This document shows positions 1-7,861 of a DNA stretch of 64,000 nucleotides, one piece after another. The notes under the pieces are model-generated. The model saw only the letters and a list, made by a program, of their open reading frames with translations. It did no database searches and was not told the DNA's origin. Positions within the stretch are counted from its first letter, which is position 1; each line of letters opens with the position of its first letter. The translations under genes were made by a program, and so were the position numbers. The DNA is taken from NCBI RefSeq assembly GCF_035270045.1, contig NZ_DATFIP010000019.1, forward strand, positions 1 through 64,000, read 5' to 3'. The DNA comes from Salibaculum sp035270045 (GTDB taxonomy: Bacteria; Pseudomonadota; Alphaproteobacteria; Rhodobacterales; Rhodobacteraceae).

Positions 1-221
1 TCGCTTCCGCGCGTTGCCGTCGTTCGCGGTGGGCGCAGCGAACGGCCGCTCCCCGCCCGAACTTCGGGTGCCGTTCGGACAGTTCCACGTCGAGGATCGT
101 GACCGCTTCGTGCTGACAGCCGTCATTGGACCGTTTCGCTCAAGGATGTGGACCAGGCGACCGACGTCTTGCTTGCGCGGCACACTTTCCCCGGCGACCC
201 AGACCGGGGTCATGGACCAGT

Positions 222-244
222 GCGCACCGGGCAGCCCGGTGCGC
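222..244. terminator. Strong intergenic hairpin
   Basis: A perfect 10-bp inverted repeat (GCGCACCGGG / CCCGGTGCGC) with a 3-base loop. No run of T follows on either side, so it may be a factor-independent pause, an RNA-stabilising stem or the end of a transcript entering from the left. Confidence 0.4.
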
Positions 245-275
245 CCGTGTCGGGGCGCGGAGATCCGGGCGGCGT

Positions 276-293
276 CTCCCCTGTTCGGGGGAT
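276..293 (+). promoter_or_regulatory. Shared palindrome, copy A
   Basis: CTCCCCTGTTCGGGGGAT, ending 59 bases before the lipoprotein start codon at 353. It matches copies at 1783-1800 and 4676-4693 at all but one or two positions. All three lie 59-74 bases upstream of a gene for an exported protein and read in the same direction relative to that gene. A dyad of this kind near -40 is the usual place for an activator; the regulator is unknown. Confidence 0.6.
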
Positions 294-352
294 GGGCGGG
301 GGCAGCACGCCCGCGCATCATGGACACATGACCTGACGTCGGGGGATACGCC

Positions 353-721
353 ATGACGGGACTGAAAACACTTTCGCGGGGGCTGGCTTTGGGAACATTT
401 CTCGCCCTTGGCGCCTGTTCGGGCGATCTGCTGACCGGCGGGCCGCTGGTGCGGCCGGGCGAGCCGACGGGGACGATCGTCGTCCACAACCAGACAAGCA
501 TCAGCGTGCCGGCGGTGCTGATCTCGGCCTGCGACGTGGGCAGCTACGGCCTGGACCGGCTGCCCGACGGCCTGTGGCTCGACCCTGGCGACAGCTATGC
601 CTTCACCGTTTCGGCCGGCTGTTGGGACGTGGCCGTCGGCAACGGCTATCGCGAAGTACGCCAGCGCATGCAGGTGCGCGCCGGGGGCGGCGTGAATTTC
701 CACGTCACCGAGGAGGCGTAG
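353..721 (+). CDS. Small predicted lipoprotein of unknown function
   Basis: A 122-residue protein with a lipoprotein signal peptide: a short basic start, a hydrophobic stretch, then a lipobox LGAC with the lipidated cysteine at residue 22. The mature part is short and beta-rich in appearance, with two cysteines in SACDVG and AGCWDV that could pair. A purine-rich GGGGGA lies before the ATG. It is followed after 10 bases by another exported protein, so the two are probably co-transcribed from the promoter with palindrome copy A. The family is not recognised. Confidence 0.75.
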   Translation: MTGLKTLSRGLALGTFLALGACSGDLLTGGPLVRPGEPTGTIVVHNQTSISVPAVLISACDVGSYGLDRLPDGLWLDPGDSYAFTVSAGCWDVAVGNGYREVRQRMQVRAGGGVNFHVTEEA

Positions 722-731
722 GAGGATGGCC

Positions 732-1247
732 ATGATCCGCGCAACGCGATTTTCCCCAAAAGCCTTGGCGGCGGCCCTCGCCCTGGGTGTCACCCCGCCC
801 GCGGCGACCGCGCAGGAGGATGTCTGGAAATGGACCTCCAGCCCCCAGCCGACGGCGCAGGGCGGTCATTGCTGGATGGGTATCGGCCACGCGGGGCGCA
901 AGTTCAGCCTGCACGCGACATCGGGTGTGGGCAATTTCATCGGCCTCGACTCGCCCGTACTGACCGGCCTGAACGGCGAGCAGGACGGCCAGATCACCTT
1001 CGCGGGCGATACACCGCAGGGCCAGCGCTACAGGCTTTATTGGAGCAGGGGCGACACCCCGTCGACCTGGGTGGCTGGTAGCCTCGGTGAAGAGGGCGTA
1101 ATCGCCATCCTGCAGGGGTTCATCATGACCGACACATTCGAGTTGGGCATGAGTGTTTCACTCGGGAGCAGCGGGGCACTGTCCTTCCCCGCCTCCGGCT
1201 CCACCAAGGCCGCCGAGGGCTTCGCGGGCTGCTGGGATCAGCTTTGA
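732..1247 (+). CDS. Secreted protein of unknown function
   Basis: A 171-residue exported protein. The first 27 residues form a signal peptide ending in an ATA-Q cleavage site. The mature part has one cysteine near its start (GHCWMGIG) and one near its end (AGCWDQL), which suggests one disulfide closing the fold. An in-frame ATG at 726 abuts the AGGAGG ribosome site with no spacing, so the ATG at 732, six bases further on, is the better start. The next gene has a similar size and cysteine layout and may be a diverged paralogue. Function unknown. Confidence 0.72.
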   Translation: MIRATRFSPKALAAALALGVTPPAATAQEDVWKWTSSPQPTAQGGHCWMGIGHAGRKFSLHATSGVGNFIGLDSPVLTGLNGEQDGQITFAGDTPQGQRYRLYWSRGDTPSTWVAGSLGEEGVIAILQGFIMTDTFELGMSVSLGSSGALSFPASGSTKAAEGFAGCWDQL

Positions 1248-1293
1248 CGGACACTCAGCTTTGACGAACACGCGGACAGGAGGCGCGACGCGC

Positions 1294-1770
1294 ATGTGGA
1301 AACGAACTCTTCTCATGCTGGCGCTCGGCGCGGCCATGGCCCATCCGGCGCTGGCGCAGCAAGGCGCGTGGGAGGCCGCGGCCGACCCGCTCACGCGGAA
1401 CGACGGCCGTCCATACTGCCACATGACCTATTATTCTGAGGATGTTGGCATCAGTTTCGCTGCTTTCCCAGGCCGCGACATCATGCTTTTCAGCACATCT
1501 TTGGAAGGATTTGGCAGTCAGATCGAGGGCACCCTGCGGCTCGGCAATTTCAAGGACTACACGCTGACGATGGTCGACAGCGGCGGCGTATATAACGTGA
1601 ACCTGACATCCGACGGGATGGCGTCGGTAGTCGATGTCCTGACGATCTTCGGCGACGAGGAGACACGGCTGACGGTCGGCCCGGAGACTGAACTCATCAT
1701 ACCACCGGACGGCGCACAGGACGCGGCGCGCACCATGTGGGATTGCCGCGCAAAACTGCCCGAAGGTTGA
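1294..1770 (+). CDS. Secreted protein of unknown function
   Basis: A 158-residue exported protein with a signal peptide of about 21 residues ending in ALA. As in the gene before it, the mature chain has a cysteine near the start (RPYCHMTYY) and one near the end (MWDCRAKL). The ATG at 1294 is chosen because AGGAGG stands about ten bases upstream and the signal peptide starts there; a longer frame from 1153 overlaps the preceding gene. Probably in one transcript with the two genes to the left. Function unknown. Confidence 0.72.
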   Translation: MWKRTLLMLALGAAMAHPALAQQGAWEAAADPLTRNDGRPYCHMTYYSEDVGISFAAFPGRDIMLFSTSLEGFGSQIEGTLRLGNFKDYTLTMVDSGGVYNVNLTSDGMASVVDVLTIFGDEETRLTVGPETELIIPPDGAQDAARTMWDCRAKLPEG

Positions 1771-1782
1771 GGCCGCGCCCGC

Positions 1783-1800
1783 CTCCCCCGTTCGGGGGAT
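1783..1800 (+). promoter_or_regulatory. Shared palindrome, copy B
   Basis: CTCCCCCGTTCGGGGGAT, with perfect CCCCCG / CGGGGG arms around TT. It lies 74 bases before the ATG at 1875 and just after the stop of the preceding gene. A TAGGCT hexamer at 1824-1829 could be the -10 element, which would put the dyad around -40. Confidence 0.65.
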
Positions 1801-1874
1801 ATCTGGGCGGGGTCGGCAGGCTGTAGGCTGACTCTGAGACCGGCGTGGCATCGATGATCGAAGGGAAAAGGACC

Positions 1875-2267
1875 ATGAGACGAAGTGCGGGCGCGGCCCT
1901 GGCGGGCCTGATGGGTGTCTTGGCGGCGGGGCCGGCGGTGGCCGAGGGGCCGGTTACGCCGGGTGGTGTTCTCAACACCGCCCATGACGGCTGGTCCGAG
2001 GCCGTCGCGGGCGAAAATCCCTTTACCGTCGAGGAAGCCGCCGCAACGATGGCCTTCTTCCTGCGGTGTCGCGACGTGCAGAACATGGGCGATATAGATG
2101 CCGAGGCCTTCGTCACCGATGTCATGGCGGGCGGACTGCCTGCGAACGGCTTTGCCGAAGGCGGCGCGCACTGGGACCGCGTGCAGGGCTATTACACGGA
2201 CTTCAGCGATTACGCGGACCTCGCAGTCACCATGATGTGCGAAATCAATCCCTACCGGCGCGACTGA
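1875..2267 (+). CDS. Small secreted protein of unknown function
   Basis: A 130-residue protein with a clear signal peptide of about 23 residues, cleaved after AVA. The ATG at 1875 starts the signal peptide and follows AAAAGG; an in-frame ATG at 1845 adds ten residues that do not belong to a signal sequence. Two cysteines (LRCRDV and MMCEIN) may pair. The chain is acidic and probably helical (EEAAATMAFFLRC). It has its own copy of the shared palindrome upstream. No family recognised. Confidence 0.7.
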   Translation: MRRSAGAALAGLMGVLAAGPAVAEGPVTPGGVLNTAHDGWSEAVAGENPFTVEEAAATMAFFLRCRDVQNMGDIDAEAFVTDVMAGGLPANGFAEGGAHWDRVQGYYTDFSDYADLAVTMMCEINPYRRD

Positions 2268-2305
2268 CGCGCCTCGCAATGTCCGACCAGAAGGAGACGC
2301 GGCAG

Positions 2306-2797
2306 ATGAGCCAGTATCCCGCACCGCCCCCCGACACGCGCCCCGGAGGGGGTCGGTTCGCGGGGATTGCCGCGCTCTATGCCCTGCTGGGGCCGCTTCT
2401 CGGGGCCATCGGGGCGGTCGCGCTTCTGGTGCTCATCGCCTTCGTCACGGAACTCGGCGTGGCGCAGGACGGGTCGATCGGCGCGGCCCTCTGGCCCGGT
2501 TTCCTGATCACCCTGGCGGCGGGTTTGCCCCTGGCCTATGGCTTCGGGCTGGTCTCCGGCATTGCCGTGGGGCTGGCGGTGGCCCTTCACGATCGGCGCA
2601 GGGGCGGCATCAGTTGGCGCGTGGCTCTGGGGGCTGCCTTCGTCCTATGGGCCGTGATGTCCGCGCTGGCCGCGCTGGTGATCCCCGACGAGAGCTTCCT
2701 GACCTGGCTGATCCTGCTGCTGCTGGTGCATGTGCTTGCCGCGGGGGGTTGCACCTGGCTGGCACGGCGCGTTTTCGCGACCTGGGTGCCGCCGTGA
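2306..2797 (+). CDS. Four-helix integral membrane protein of unknown function
   Basis: A 163-residue protein: a proline-rich cytoplasmic start (MSQYPAPPPD) followed by four hydrophobic segments in two hairpins. AAGGAG lies about ten bases before this ATG; another in-frame ATG at 2279 has no such site. Its stop overlaps the GTG of the next gene (GTGA), so the two are translationally coupled. The role is unknown; the layout resembles small inner-membrane proteins often found next to exported proteins. Confidence 0.7.
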   Translation: MSQYPAPPPDTRPGGGRFAGIAALYALLGPLLGAIGAVALLVLIAFVTELGVAQDGSIGAALWPGFLITLAAGLPLAYGFGLVSGIAVGLAVALHDRRRGGISWRVALGAAFVLWAVMSALAALVIPDESFLTWLILLLLVHVLAAGGCTWLARRVFATWVPP

Positions 2798-3375
2798 CCG
2801 GACAGGAACCGCGGGCCTTCCGCTACCGGTCCACGGCTCTTGGCGGGCCGGTCGAGGTCTGCCTCGACGGGACTGTCTTGTCCATGGCGAACCAGGAGGC
2901 CGTCGACCTGGCCGAGGTGGACAGCGCCTTCCTGGAAATGAAGACCTTCGGCGATGCCCGCATGGTGCGGCTTGACCTGTTCCGTGGTGACACGCGCCGG
3001 TCCATCGGCTTCAACGCGTCGCGCGTGGGCTATGCCGCGAATCCCGACGCCCAGGAACACTGGGCGGCGGTGGCCGCGGTCCTGCGGGCCTTTGCAGAGG
3101 CGCGGCCGGGGGCCGAGGTCACGCTGGGCCCTTCCAGGGGGGCGAACCTCGTGATGTTCATCATTGGTCTGGTCTCGGTGATCGCCGGCGGTGCCATCGG
3201 GGCCGGGGCAATGGTCAACGGTAGGGTTGCGGCGGCGGCGCCCGCTGTCCTGCTGCTGCTCATCGGGCTGGCACTGGTGATCGCCCATTGGCCCTGGGCC
3301 CCGCGCAGGCGACGCAGGGCCGCCGATCTGGCCGCCGCGATGGCCCCGGGCGCCGGGACGGCCGACATCAGGTGA
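2794..3375 (+). CDS. Membrane protein with soluble N-terminal domain
   Basis: A 193-residue protein started by a GTG inside the GTGA overlap with the preceding gene. Residues 1-110 form a soluble domain with a PH/YokE-like feel (FRYRSTALGG, VCLDGTVL). Two hydrophobic helices and an arginine-rich tail (RRRRRAAD) follow. The overlap says it is made together with the four-helix protein, possibly as one complex. It runs 8 bases into the convergent gene on the other strand. Function unknown. Confidence 0.65.
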   Translation: MTGQEPRAFRYRSTALGGPVEVCLDGTVLSMANQEAVDLAEVDSAFLEMKTFGDARMVRLDLFRGDTRRSIGFNASRVGYAANPDAQEHWAAVAAVLRAFAEARPGAEVTLGPSRGANLVMFIIGLVSVIAGGAIGAGAMVNGRVAAAAPAVLLLLIGLALVIAHWPWAPRRRRRAADLAAAMAPGAGTADIR

Positions 3376-4612
3376 TCCGCGCGCGGCGCGCCAAGCGGCG
3401 CACCATGGCGCGGTAGATCCACAGTGCCGGGCGGTTCAGCCGCAGCCGCGCGGCCAGCGCGGCCGGGACCACGCCGAAGGCCCAGGTCCGCAGCCAGACG
3501 GCGCGCGCGTCGGGGCGCCGGTCGACGCGGCGCACCAGCAGCGGTGCCAGCCGATAGTAACGCGCGGTCAGTGCCGCCCCGCCGGGATGCTGCGCCAGCC
3601 AGCCGTCGCGGAAGGCGCGCAGGGTGGCCAGTTCCCAGCAGTCATCAGGCAGGCCCACCGCCCCGGCCGTGGCGGTGGTCAAGAAGCAGCCGCGCGTTTC
3701 GCAGGTGCCGCCCCCGGGATTGTCGGCACGGAAATCCTCGTATGTGCCCTGTGCCTTCGCCCGCGCGGCCTGCTGCGCGACGGGCTGCAGGCCGGTCATC
3801 GCGGCATACTCCGTGGCCCAGTCATAGCCTAGTGGAAGCGCGACCTCGTGGAGGGTCTGCTGGTTCTCGTCATTCACGCGAAAGGAAATAAGCTCGCCCG
3901 CGATCATCTTGTCGGCCAGCACCCTGATCCGGGCGCGGTCCTGCTCGACGATCATCGGCGCAGGGCCCACGCCGGAAAGCGACGAGTCGGCGTCGGTCAC
4001 CTGGTAACTCCATTCGATAATCCTCTCGCCATTGGCGGTCAGCGCCGTTATCCCGAGGAAATCGTTGTCCACTCCCGCGAACTTGCCCATCGGCGGGAAG
4101 CGCAAGATCATCTTCTCGGGCACCAGCGTATCGGCGCGGCCGGGCGGTGTTTGCAGGTACAACTCAAGAAGCCCAGTAATGCCCAGATTCGCGGCCGTCT
4201 CCGCCGCCTGTATCATGGCGTTGACCGCCTCGCGCTCGTCGCCCGCCGGCACCCGGTGCAGGGCCGCGCGCCGCTTGCGCGCCTCATTGGCGATGGCGCG
4301 GGCGAAGGGCGAGCCCCAACTCTCAACCCCCAGGGCGCGGGTGTCCTCGTTCTCGGCAAGCCAGTCATAGCCGTCGAGATCAAAGTGCATCACGCCCCGG
4401 ATCGCTGTCGCCTCGCGGCCCTCGAGGATGTATTCCAGCCGGTGCATCCCGAACTGCGTGGGCCGCGAGGCCCCGCAGGCCCAGGTCTCGGGTGCCTCGG
4501 CCTCCTGTCCCAGCGCCGCGCGCGGGACCAGCCCCAGCGCCGCCAGCATGGCCAGCGCCCGGCGCCGCCCCATGCCCCGGCGCCGCGCGGGTGTTTTTGT
4601 CGGCTGTGCCAT
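3368..4612 (-). CDS. Exported protein with a C-terminal CFI-box-like domain
   Basis: A 414-residue protein. It opens with a basic, Tat-like signal (RRRGMGRRRALAML) and a hydrophobic stretch ending near ALGQ. A soluble domain of about 260 residues follows, of unknown family. From residue 309 it ends in CFLTTATAG...CWELATLRAFRDGWL, which resembles the C-terminal CFI-box module found at the ends of many unrelated bacterial proteins, then a hydrophobic, arginine-rich tail. The ATG at 4612 is chosen because the signal begins there; the frame stays open for 93 codons upstream without coding character. The gene carries palindrome copy C upstream. Confidence 0.72.
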   Translation of the reverse strand: MAQPTKTPARRRGMGRRRALAMLAALGLVPRAALGQEAEAPETWACGASRPTQFGMHRLEYILEGREATAIRGVMHFDLDGYDWLAENEDTRALGVESWGSPFARAIANEARKRRAALHRVPAGDEREAVNAMIQAAETAANLGITGLLELYLQTPPGRADTLVPEKMILRFPPMGKFAGVDNDFLGITALTANGERIIEWSYQVTDADSSLSGVGPAPMIVEQDRARIRVLADKMIAGELISFRVNDENQQTLHEVALPLGYDWATEYAAMTGLQPVAQQAARAKAQGTYEDFRADNPGGGTCETRGCFLTTATAGAVGLPDDCWELATLRAFRDGWLAQHPGGAALTARYYRLAPLLVRRVDRRPDARAVWLRTWAFGVVPAALAARLRLNRPALWIYRAMVRRLARRARIT

Positions 4613-4675
4613 CGCTCGTGTCTCCCATTGTGGCCGCGAAGGGTAGCATTGGGCCACAAACGCACCGTCCCTTGC

Positions 4676-4693
4676 ATCCCCTGAACGGGGGAG
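4676..4693 (-). promoter_or_regulatory. Shared palindrome, copy C
   Basis: Read on the minus strand this is CTCCCCCGTTCAGGGGAT, 63 bases before the ATG at 4612. It differs from copy B at a single base. Its orientation relative to the gene is the same as that of copies A and B. Confidence 0.65.
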
Positions 4694-4800
4694 AGATGCC
4701 GTATTGCCCCCCGCCCGGATCGGACTGGGTCCGCGGCGTTGACAGCGGTACGTTGCGGCAAGACCATCATTGCCATTGATTTCTTGCCAGTGAGTCCACG

Positions 4801-5127
4801 ATGACCGATCCCGGCGCAGCCCCGTCCGAAGCCCGAGAGTCCGCCCCTCGGGCACCAGACGGACGCAAGGGACCGCGCGCGCTTCGGCCATTTGCGCCGC
4901 GCCGGGGGCGAAGCGCGACAGGCGCCGGTCCTGTCGGGGCTGATCGCCCTCGGCGGTTCTTGCGGAAAGCGGCGTCGATTGGGAGCGGTGACTGGGACCA
5001 GACCTTGGAGGTGGGGGCTTCGCTGCTGATCGAGGATGATCTGGGCCGCGTCACGGTCGGCGACATGCGCCACGAGGTCGTCGGAAACGACGCCTTTTAC
5101 AGTTTCAATTTCAATTGCCCGGCATGA
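4801..5127 (+). CDS. Possible small protein, weakly supported
   Basis: A 108-residue frame with no strong ribosome site. The first 55 residues are arginine- and proline-rich and look like translated non-coding DNA. The last 45 (DWDQTLEVGASLLIED, VGNDAFYSFNF) look more like protein. It may be a real hypothetical gene, a decayed remnant, or chance. The surrounding stretch 4694-5173 shows no other gene. Confidence 0.25.
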   Translation: MTDPGAAPSEARESAPRAPDGRKGPRALRPFAPRRGRSATGAGPVGADRPRRFLRKAASIGSGDWDQTLEVGASLLIEDDLGRVTVGDMRHEVVGNDAFYSFNFNCPA

Positions 5128-5173
5128 CGGGCGGGATCACGTGATCCATGCGACACCCGACAGGAGGCGACAG

Positions 5174-5659
5174 ATGAACGGCAGGATACTCGAATTCAAC
5201 ATCCAGAAAAGCAGCGGCACGATTTCCGGTGATGACGGCCAGCGCTACGCGTTCTCGGCCGCCGACTGGAAATCGGATGTCAGCCCCAGGGCCGGCATCA
5301 CCGTCGACTTCGTCACCGCGGAGGACGGTAGCGCGCGCGAGATCTACGCCAGCCCCGATGACACCGCCGACATCAGGAACATGTCCGGGTCGATGAAGAA
5401 ATCCATCATCGCCATCGTCTGCGCGGTCCTGGCGTTCTTCATCCCGGTCGTCGGCATCGTGCTGTCGATCGTCGGGCTGGTGCTGGGGCGGCAGGCCCGG
5501 ATCGCGTCGAAGGCGGACGGGGATGAAAACGCGGCCCTGATCGCGCTGATCGCGATCATCGTGGCGGCCATCTCGCTGATCTTTGCCGCGATCGCCCTTT
5601 TGTCGCTGTTGTTCATCGGCACGGGTCTGGCCATTCTCGGGTCGGGCGGCATGCTCTAG
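5174..5659 (+). CDS. Cold-shock-domain-like membrane protein
   Basis: A 161-residue protein. Residues 1-65 read like a degenerate cold-shock (OB-fold) domain: GRILEFNIQKSSGTISGDDG corresponds to the KWFN...GFGFI strand pair, then an ITVDF strand. After a short linker come three or more hydrophobic helices (SIIAIVCAVLAFF and two C-terminal helices). GGAGG sits before the ATG. Fusing a nucleic-acid-type OB fold to membrane helices suggests a membrane-bound RNA- or ligand-binding protein, but the aromatic RNP residues are mostly lost, so RNA binding is uncertain. Confidence 0.7.
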   Translation: MNGRILEFNIQKSSGTISGDDGQRYAFSAADWKSDVSPRAGITVDFVTAEDGSAREIYASPDDTADIRNMSGSMKKSIIAIVCAVLAFFIPVVGIVLSIVGLVLGRQARIASKADGDENAALIALIAIIVAAISLIFAAIALLSLLFIGTGLAILGSGGML

Positions 5660-5678
5660 CGGCGCGTCGCCACCGGGC

Positions 5679-5694
5679 CGGTCCCGCGGGACCG
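5679..5694. terminator. Intergenic palindrome after the CSD-like gene
   Basis: A 16-bp perfect palindrome, CGGTCCCGCGGGACCG, 20 bases after the stop codon. No T run follows. It probably marks the 3' end of the preceding transcript. Confidence 0.35.
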
Positions 5695-5785
5695 TCCCCT
5701 GGAGCCGCGATGGCCCGCGGGGTCTGGCCATTCCCCGCCGTTTGGCACTAGCCTGCACGCGAAACGGCAAGGGAAGATCCTGAAG

Positions 5786-7861
5786 ATGGCCAGGCTGGGA
5801 GTCGATATCGGCGGCACCTTCACGGATGTGGTACTGGAGTGCGGGGCGGACAGGACCTCGGCAAAGGTGCTCACGACCCATGGCGCCCCCGAGGACGCCA
5901 TCGTCGAGGGCATGAGCCGGGTCTGCCAGGCGGCGGGCGTCGCGCCGGACCAGATCGCGCAGATCATCCATGGCACCACGTTGGCGACCAATGCCCTGAT
6001 CGAGCGACGCGGAGCCAAGACCGCGCTGATTACCACGAGGGGCTTTCGCGATGTGATCGAGATGCGCACGGAAAGCCGGTTCGAGCAATACGACCTGAAC
6101 CTGGTGCTGCCAGACCCGCTGCTGCCGCGCAATCGCCGCCACGTGGTCGCCGAACGCATCGACGCGCGGGGCGAGGTGCTGGTCCCGCTGGACCGCGCCG
6201 AGGTCGAGGCGCTGGTCGATGACCTGGCCGCGGCGGGCTATGAAAGCGTGGCCGTCGGCCTGCTGCACGCTTATGCGAATGACGCCCACGAACGCCTGAT
6301 CGCCAAGGTCCTGGCCGAGCGGATGCCCGGCGCCATGGTGTCGCTGTCCAGCCAGGTCAGCCCGCAGATGCGCGAATACGAACGCTTCAACACCACGATC
6401 GCGAATGCCTATATCAAGCCTCTCATGGCCTCTTACCTGGGCAGGTTGAAGGACAGGTTGGCGACTGAGGGCGCCGCGTGCCCGGTCTACCTGATGCACT
6501 CGGGCGGCGGCATCATGGCGCTGGAGGCGGCGGCCGAGTTTCCCGTGCGCCTGGTGGAAAGCGGCCCGGCGGGTGGCGCGATCTTTGCCGCCGACCTGGC
6601 GGCGCGGCACGGGCTGGACAAGGTCCTGTCCTTCGACATGGGGGGCACCACGGCCAAGATCTGCCTGATCCGGGCGCAGACCCCCAAGACCGCGCGAGTC
6701 TTCGAGGTCGCGCGCAGCTATCGCTTCAAGAAGGGGTCGGGCATGCCGATCTCGATCCCCGTCATCGACATGGTCGAGATCGGCGCCGGCGGCGGGTCGC
6801 TGGCCCGTGTGGACGCGATGAACCAGATAAGGGTCGGTCCTGAAAGCGCCGGGTCCGAACCGGGACCGGCCTGCTACGGGCGCGGTGGCGACAAGCCCGC
6901 GGTCACCGATGCCGACCTTGTGCTGGGCAAGCTGGACCCCGAGGATTTCGCGGGCGGCTCGATCCCGCTCTACCCCGACAAGGCGCGCACGGCGCTTGGC
7001 ACCGCGATCGGCGAGATACTGGAGATGGATCCGCAAGAAGCCGCCTTCGGCCTGGCCGAGGTGGTGGACGAGACCATGGCGAACGCCGCCCGCGTCCATG
7101 CCGTGGAAAACGGCGAGGATCTGGGCGATTACACCATGATCGCCTTCGGCGGGGCCGCCCCGCTGCATGCCGCGCGGCTGTGCGAGAAGCTGGGCCTCGA
7201 CCGATGCCTGGTGCCGCGGGGCGCGGGGGTCGGTTCGGCCATCGGGTTCCTGCGCGCGCCCTTCAGTTTCGAGGCAACCCGCTCGGTCTTCACCGCGATG
7301 GACGCCTTCGATCCCGCCGCCGTGCGCAGCCTTTTCGCCGAGATGGAGCAGGAAGCGACCGGTTTCGTGCGCGCCTGCGACGCCGAGGCCGAGGTCACCG
7401 CCGAGCACAGGCTCTACATGCGCTACGCCGGCCAGGGCTGGGAAATCCCGATCGACCTTACGCCTGCCCAGGCCGCCGCGCCGGAGGCCGGGCAGATATT
7501 GGCGCTCTTCGAGGCGGAATACGAAAAGCTCTTCGGGCGGACGGTTGCCGGGCTGCGGGCCGAGATCACGGTCTGGTCGGTCAAGGCGGCCACGCGGCAA
7601 GCCCGGCCGGCGCCGGTCGAGCGGGTCGCCGACGGGCCGGAACCGGCGGCTTCGGGCACACGGGACTTGTTCGATCCGGCCCGTGGCGCGGTGCTGTCCG
7701 CGGCGGTGCTGCGTCGGACAGGGCTGGCCCCCGGCAGCACTCTGGCCGGCCCGGCGTTGATCACCGAGCAGGAAACCACCGTGGTCGTCCCTGCCAGCCG
7801 CCGCGCCCGCGCGCTGGGCGATGGCACGATCGAGGTGGTCGCGCAGGGAAACGCATCATGA
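5786..7861 (+). CDS. hyuA: Hydantoinase/oxoprolinase A-type subunit (ATP-binding)
   Basis: A 691-residue protein of the HyuA family. The N-terminal motif DIGGTFTDVVLE and a second phosphate loop FDMGGTTAKIC are the ASKHA-type ATP-binding motifs of N-methylhydantoinases, 5-oxoprolinases and acetone carboxylase beta subunits. Full length for the family. The stop overlaps the ATG of the B subunit (ATGA), and an acetoacetyl-CoA synthetase follows, so the three form one operon. The family opens cyclic amides or carboxylates ketones with ATP. The substrate cannot be read from sequence; the acetoacetate enzyme next door hints at a ketone or a 3-oxo acid. Confidence 0.9.
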   Translation: MARLGVDIGGTFTDVVLECGADRTSAKVLTTHGAPEDAIVEGMSRVCQAAGVAPDQIAQIIHGTTLATNALIERRGAKTALITTRGFRDVIEMRTESRFEQYDLNLVLPDPLLPRNRRHVVAERIDARGEVLVPLDRAEVEALVDDLAAAGYESVAVGLLHAYANDAHERLIAKVLAERMPGAMVSLSSQVSPQMREYERFNTTIANAYIKPLMASYLGRLKDRLATEGAACPVYLMHSGGGIMALEAAAEFPVRLVESGPAGGAIFAADLAARHGLDKVLSFDMGGTTAKICLIRAQTPKTARVFEVARSYRFKKGSGMPISIPVIDMVEIGAGGGSLARVDAMNQIRVGPESAGSEPGPACYGRGGDKPAVTDADLVLGKLDPEDFAGGSIPLYPDKARTALGTAIGEILEMDPQEAAFGLAEVVDETMANAARVHAVENGEDLGDYTMIAFGGAAPLHAARLCEKLGLDRCLVPRGAGVGSAIGFLRAPFSFEATRSVFTAMDAFDPAAVRSLFAEMEQEATGFVRACDAEAEVTAEHRLYMRYAGQGWEIPIDLTPAQAAAPEAGQILALFEAEYEKLFGRTVAGLRAEITVWSVKAATRQARPAPVERVADGPEPAASGTRDLFDPARGAVLSAAVLRRTGLAPGSTLAGPALITEQETTVVVPASRRARALGDGTIEVVAQGNAS

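Larger units (their letters stand above)
1..352. other. Left-end region without a convincing gene
   Basis: Several overlapping frames stay open here, but none has a ribosome-binding site, a signal peptide or recognisable family sequence, and they contradict one another. A fragment of a gene entering from the left cannot be excluded for the first ~150 bases. The second half holds a strong hairpin and a palindrome shared with two other loci, both listed separately, so it looks like the regulatory region of the lipoprotein gene that follows. Confidence 0.5.

Noticed and set aside
1..352. Plus-strand frames of 76-105 codons at the left end
   Set aside because: No ribosome site, overlapping one another, and they run through a perfect hairpin and the regulatory palindrome.
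5111..7600. Long antisense frame (829 codons) opposite hyuA
   Set aside because: It mirrors hyuA codon by codon, is rich in Arg/Gly/Gln/His with no family motifs, and is explained by G/C third positions.
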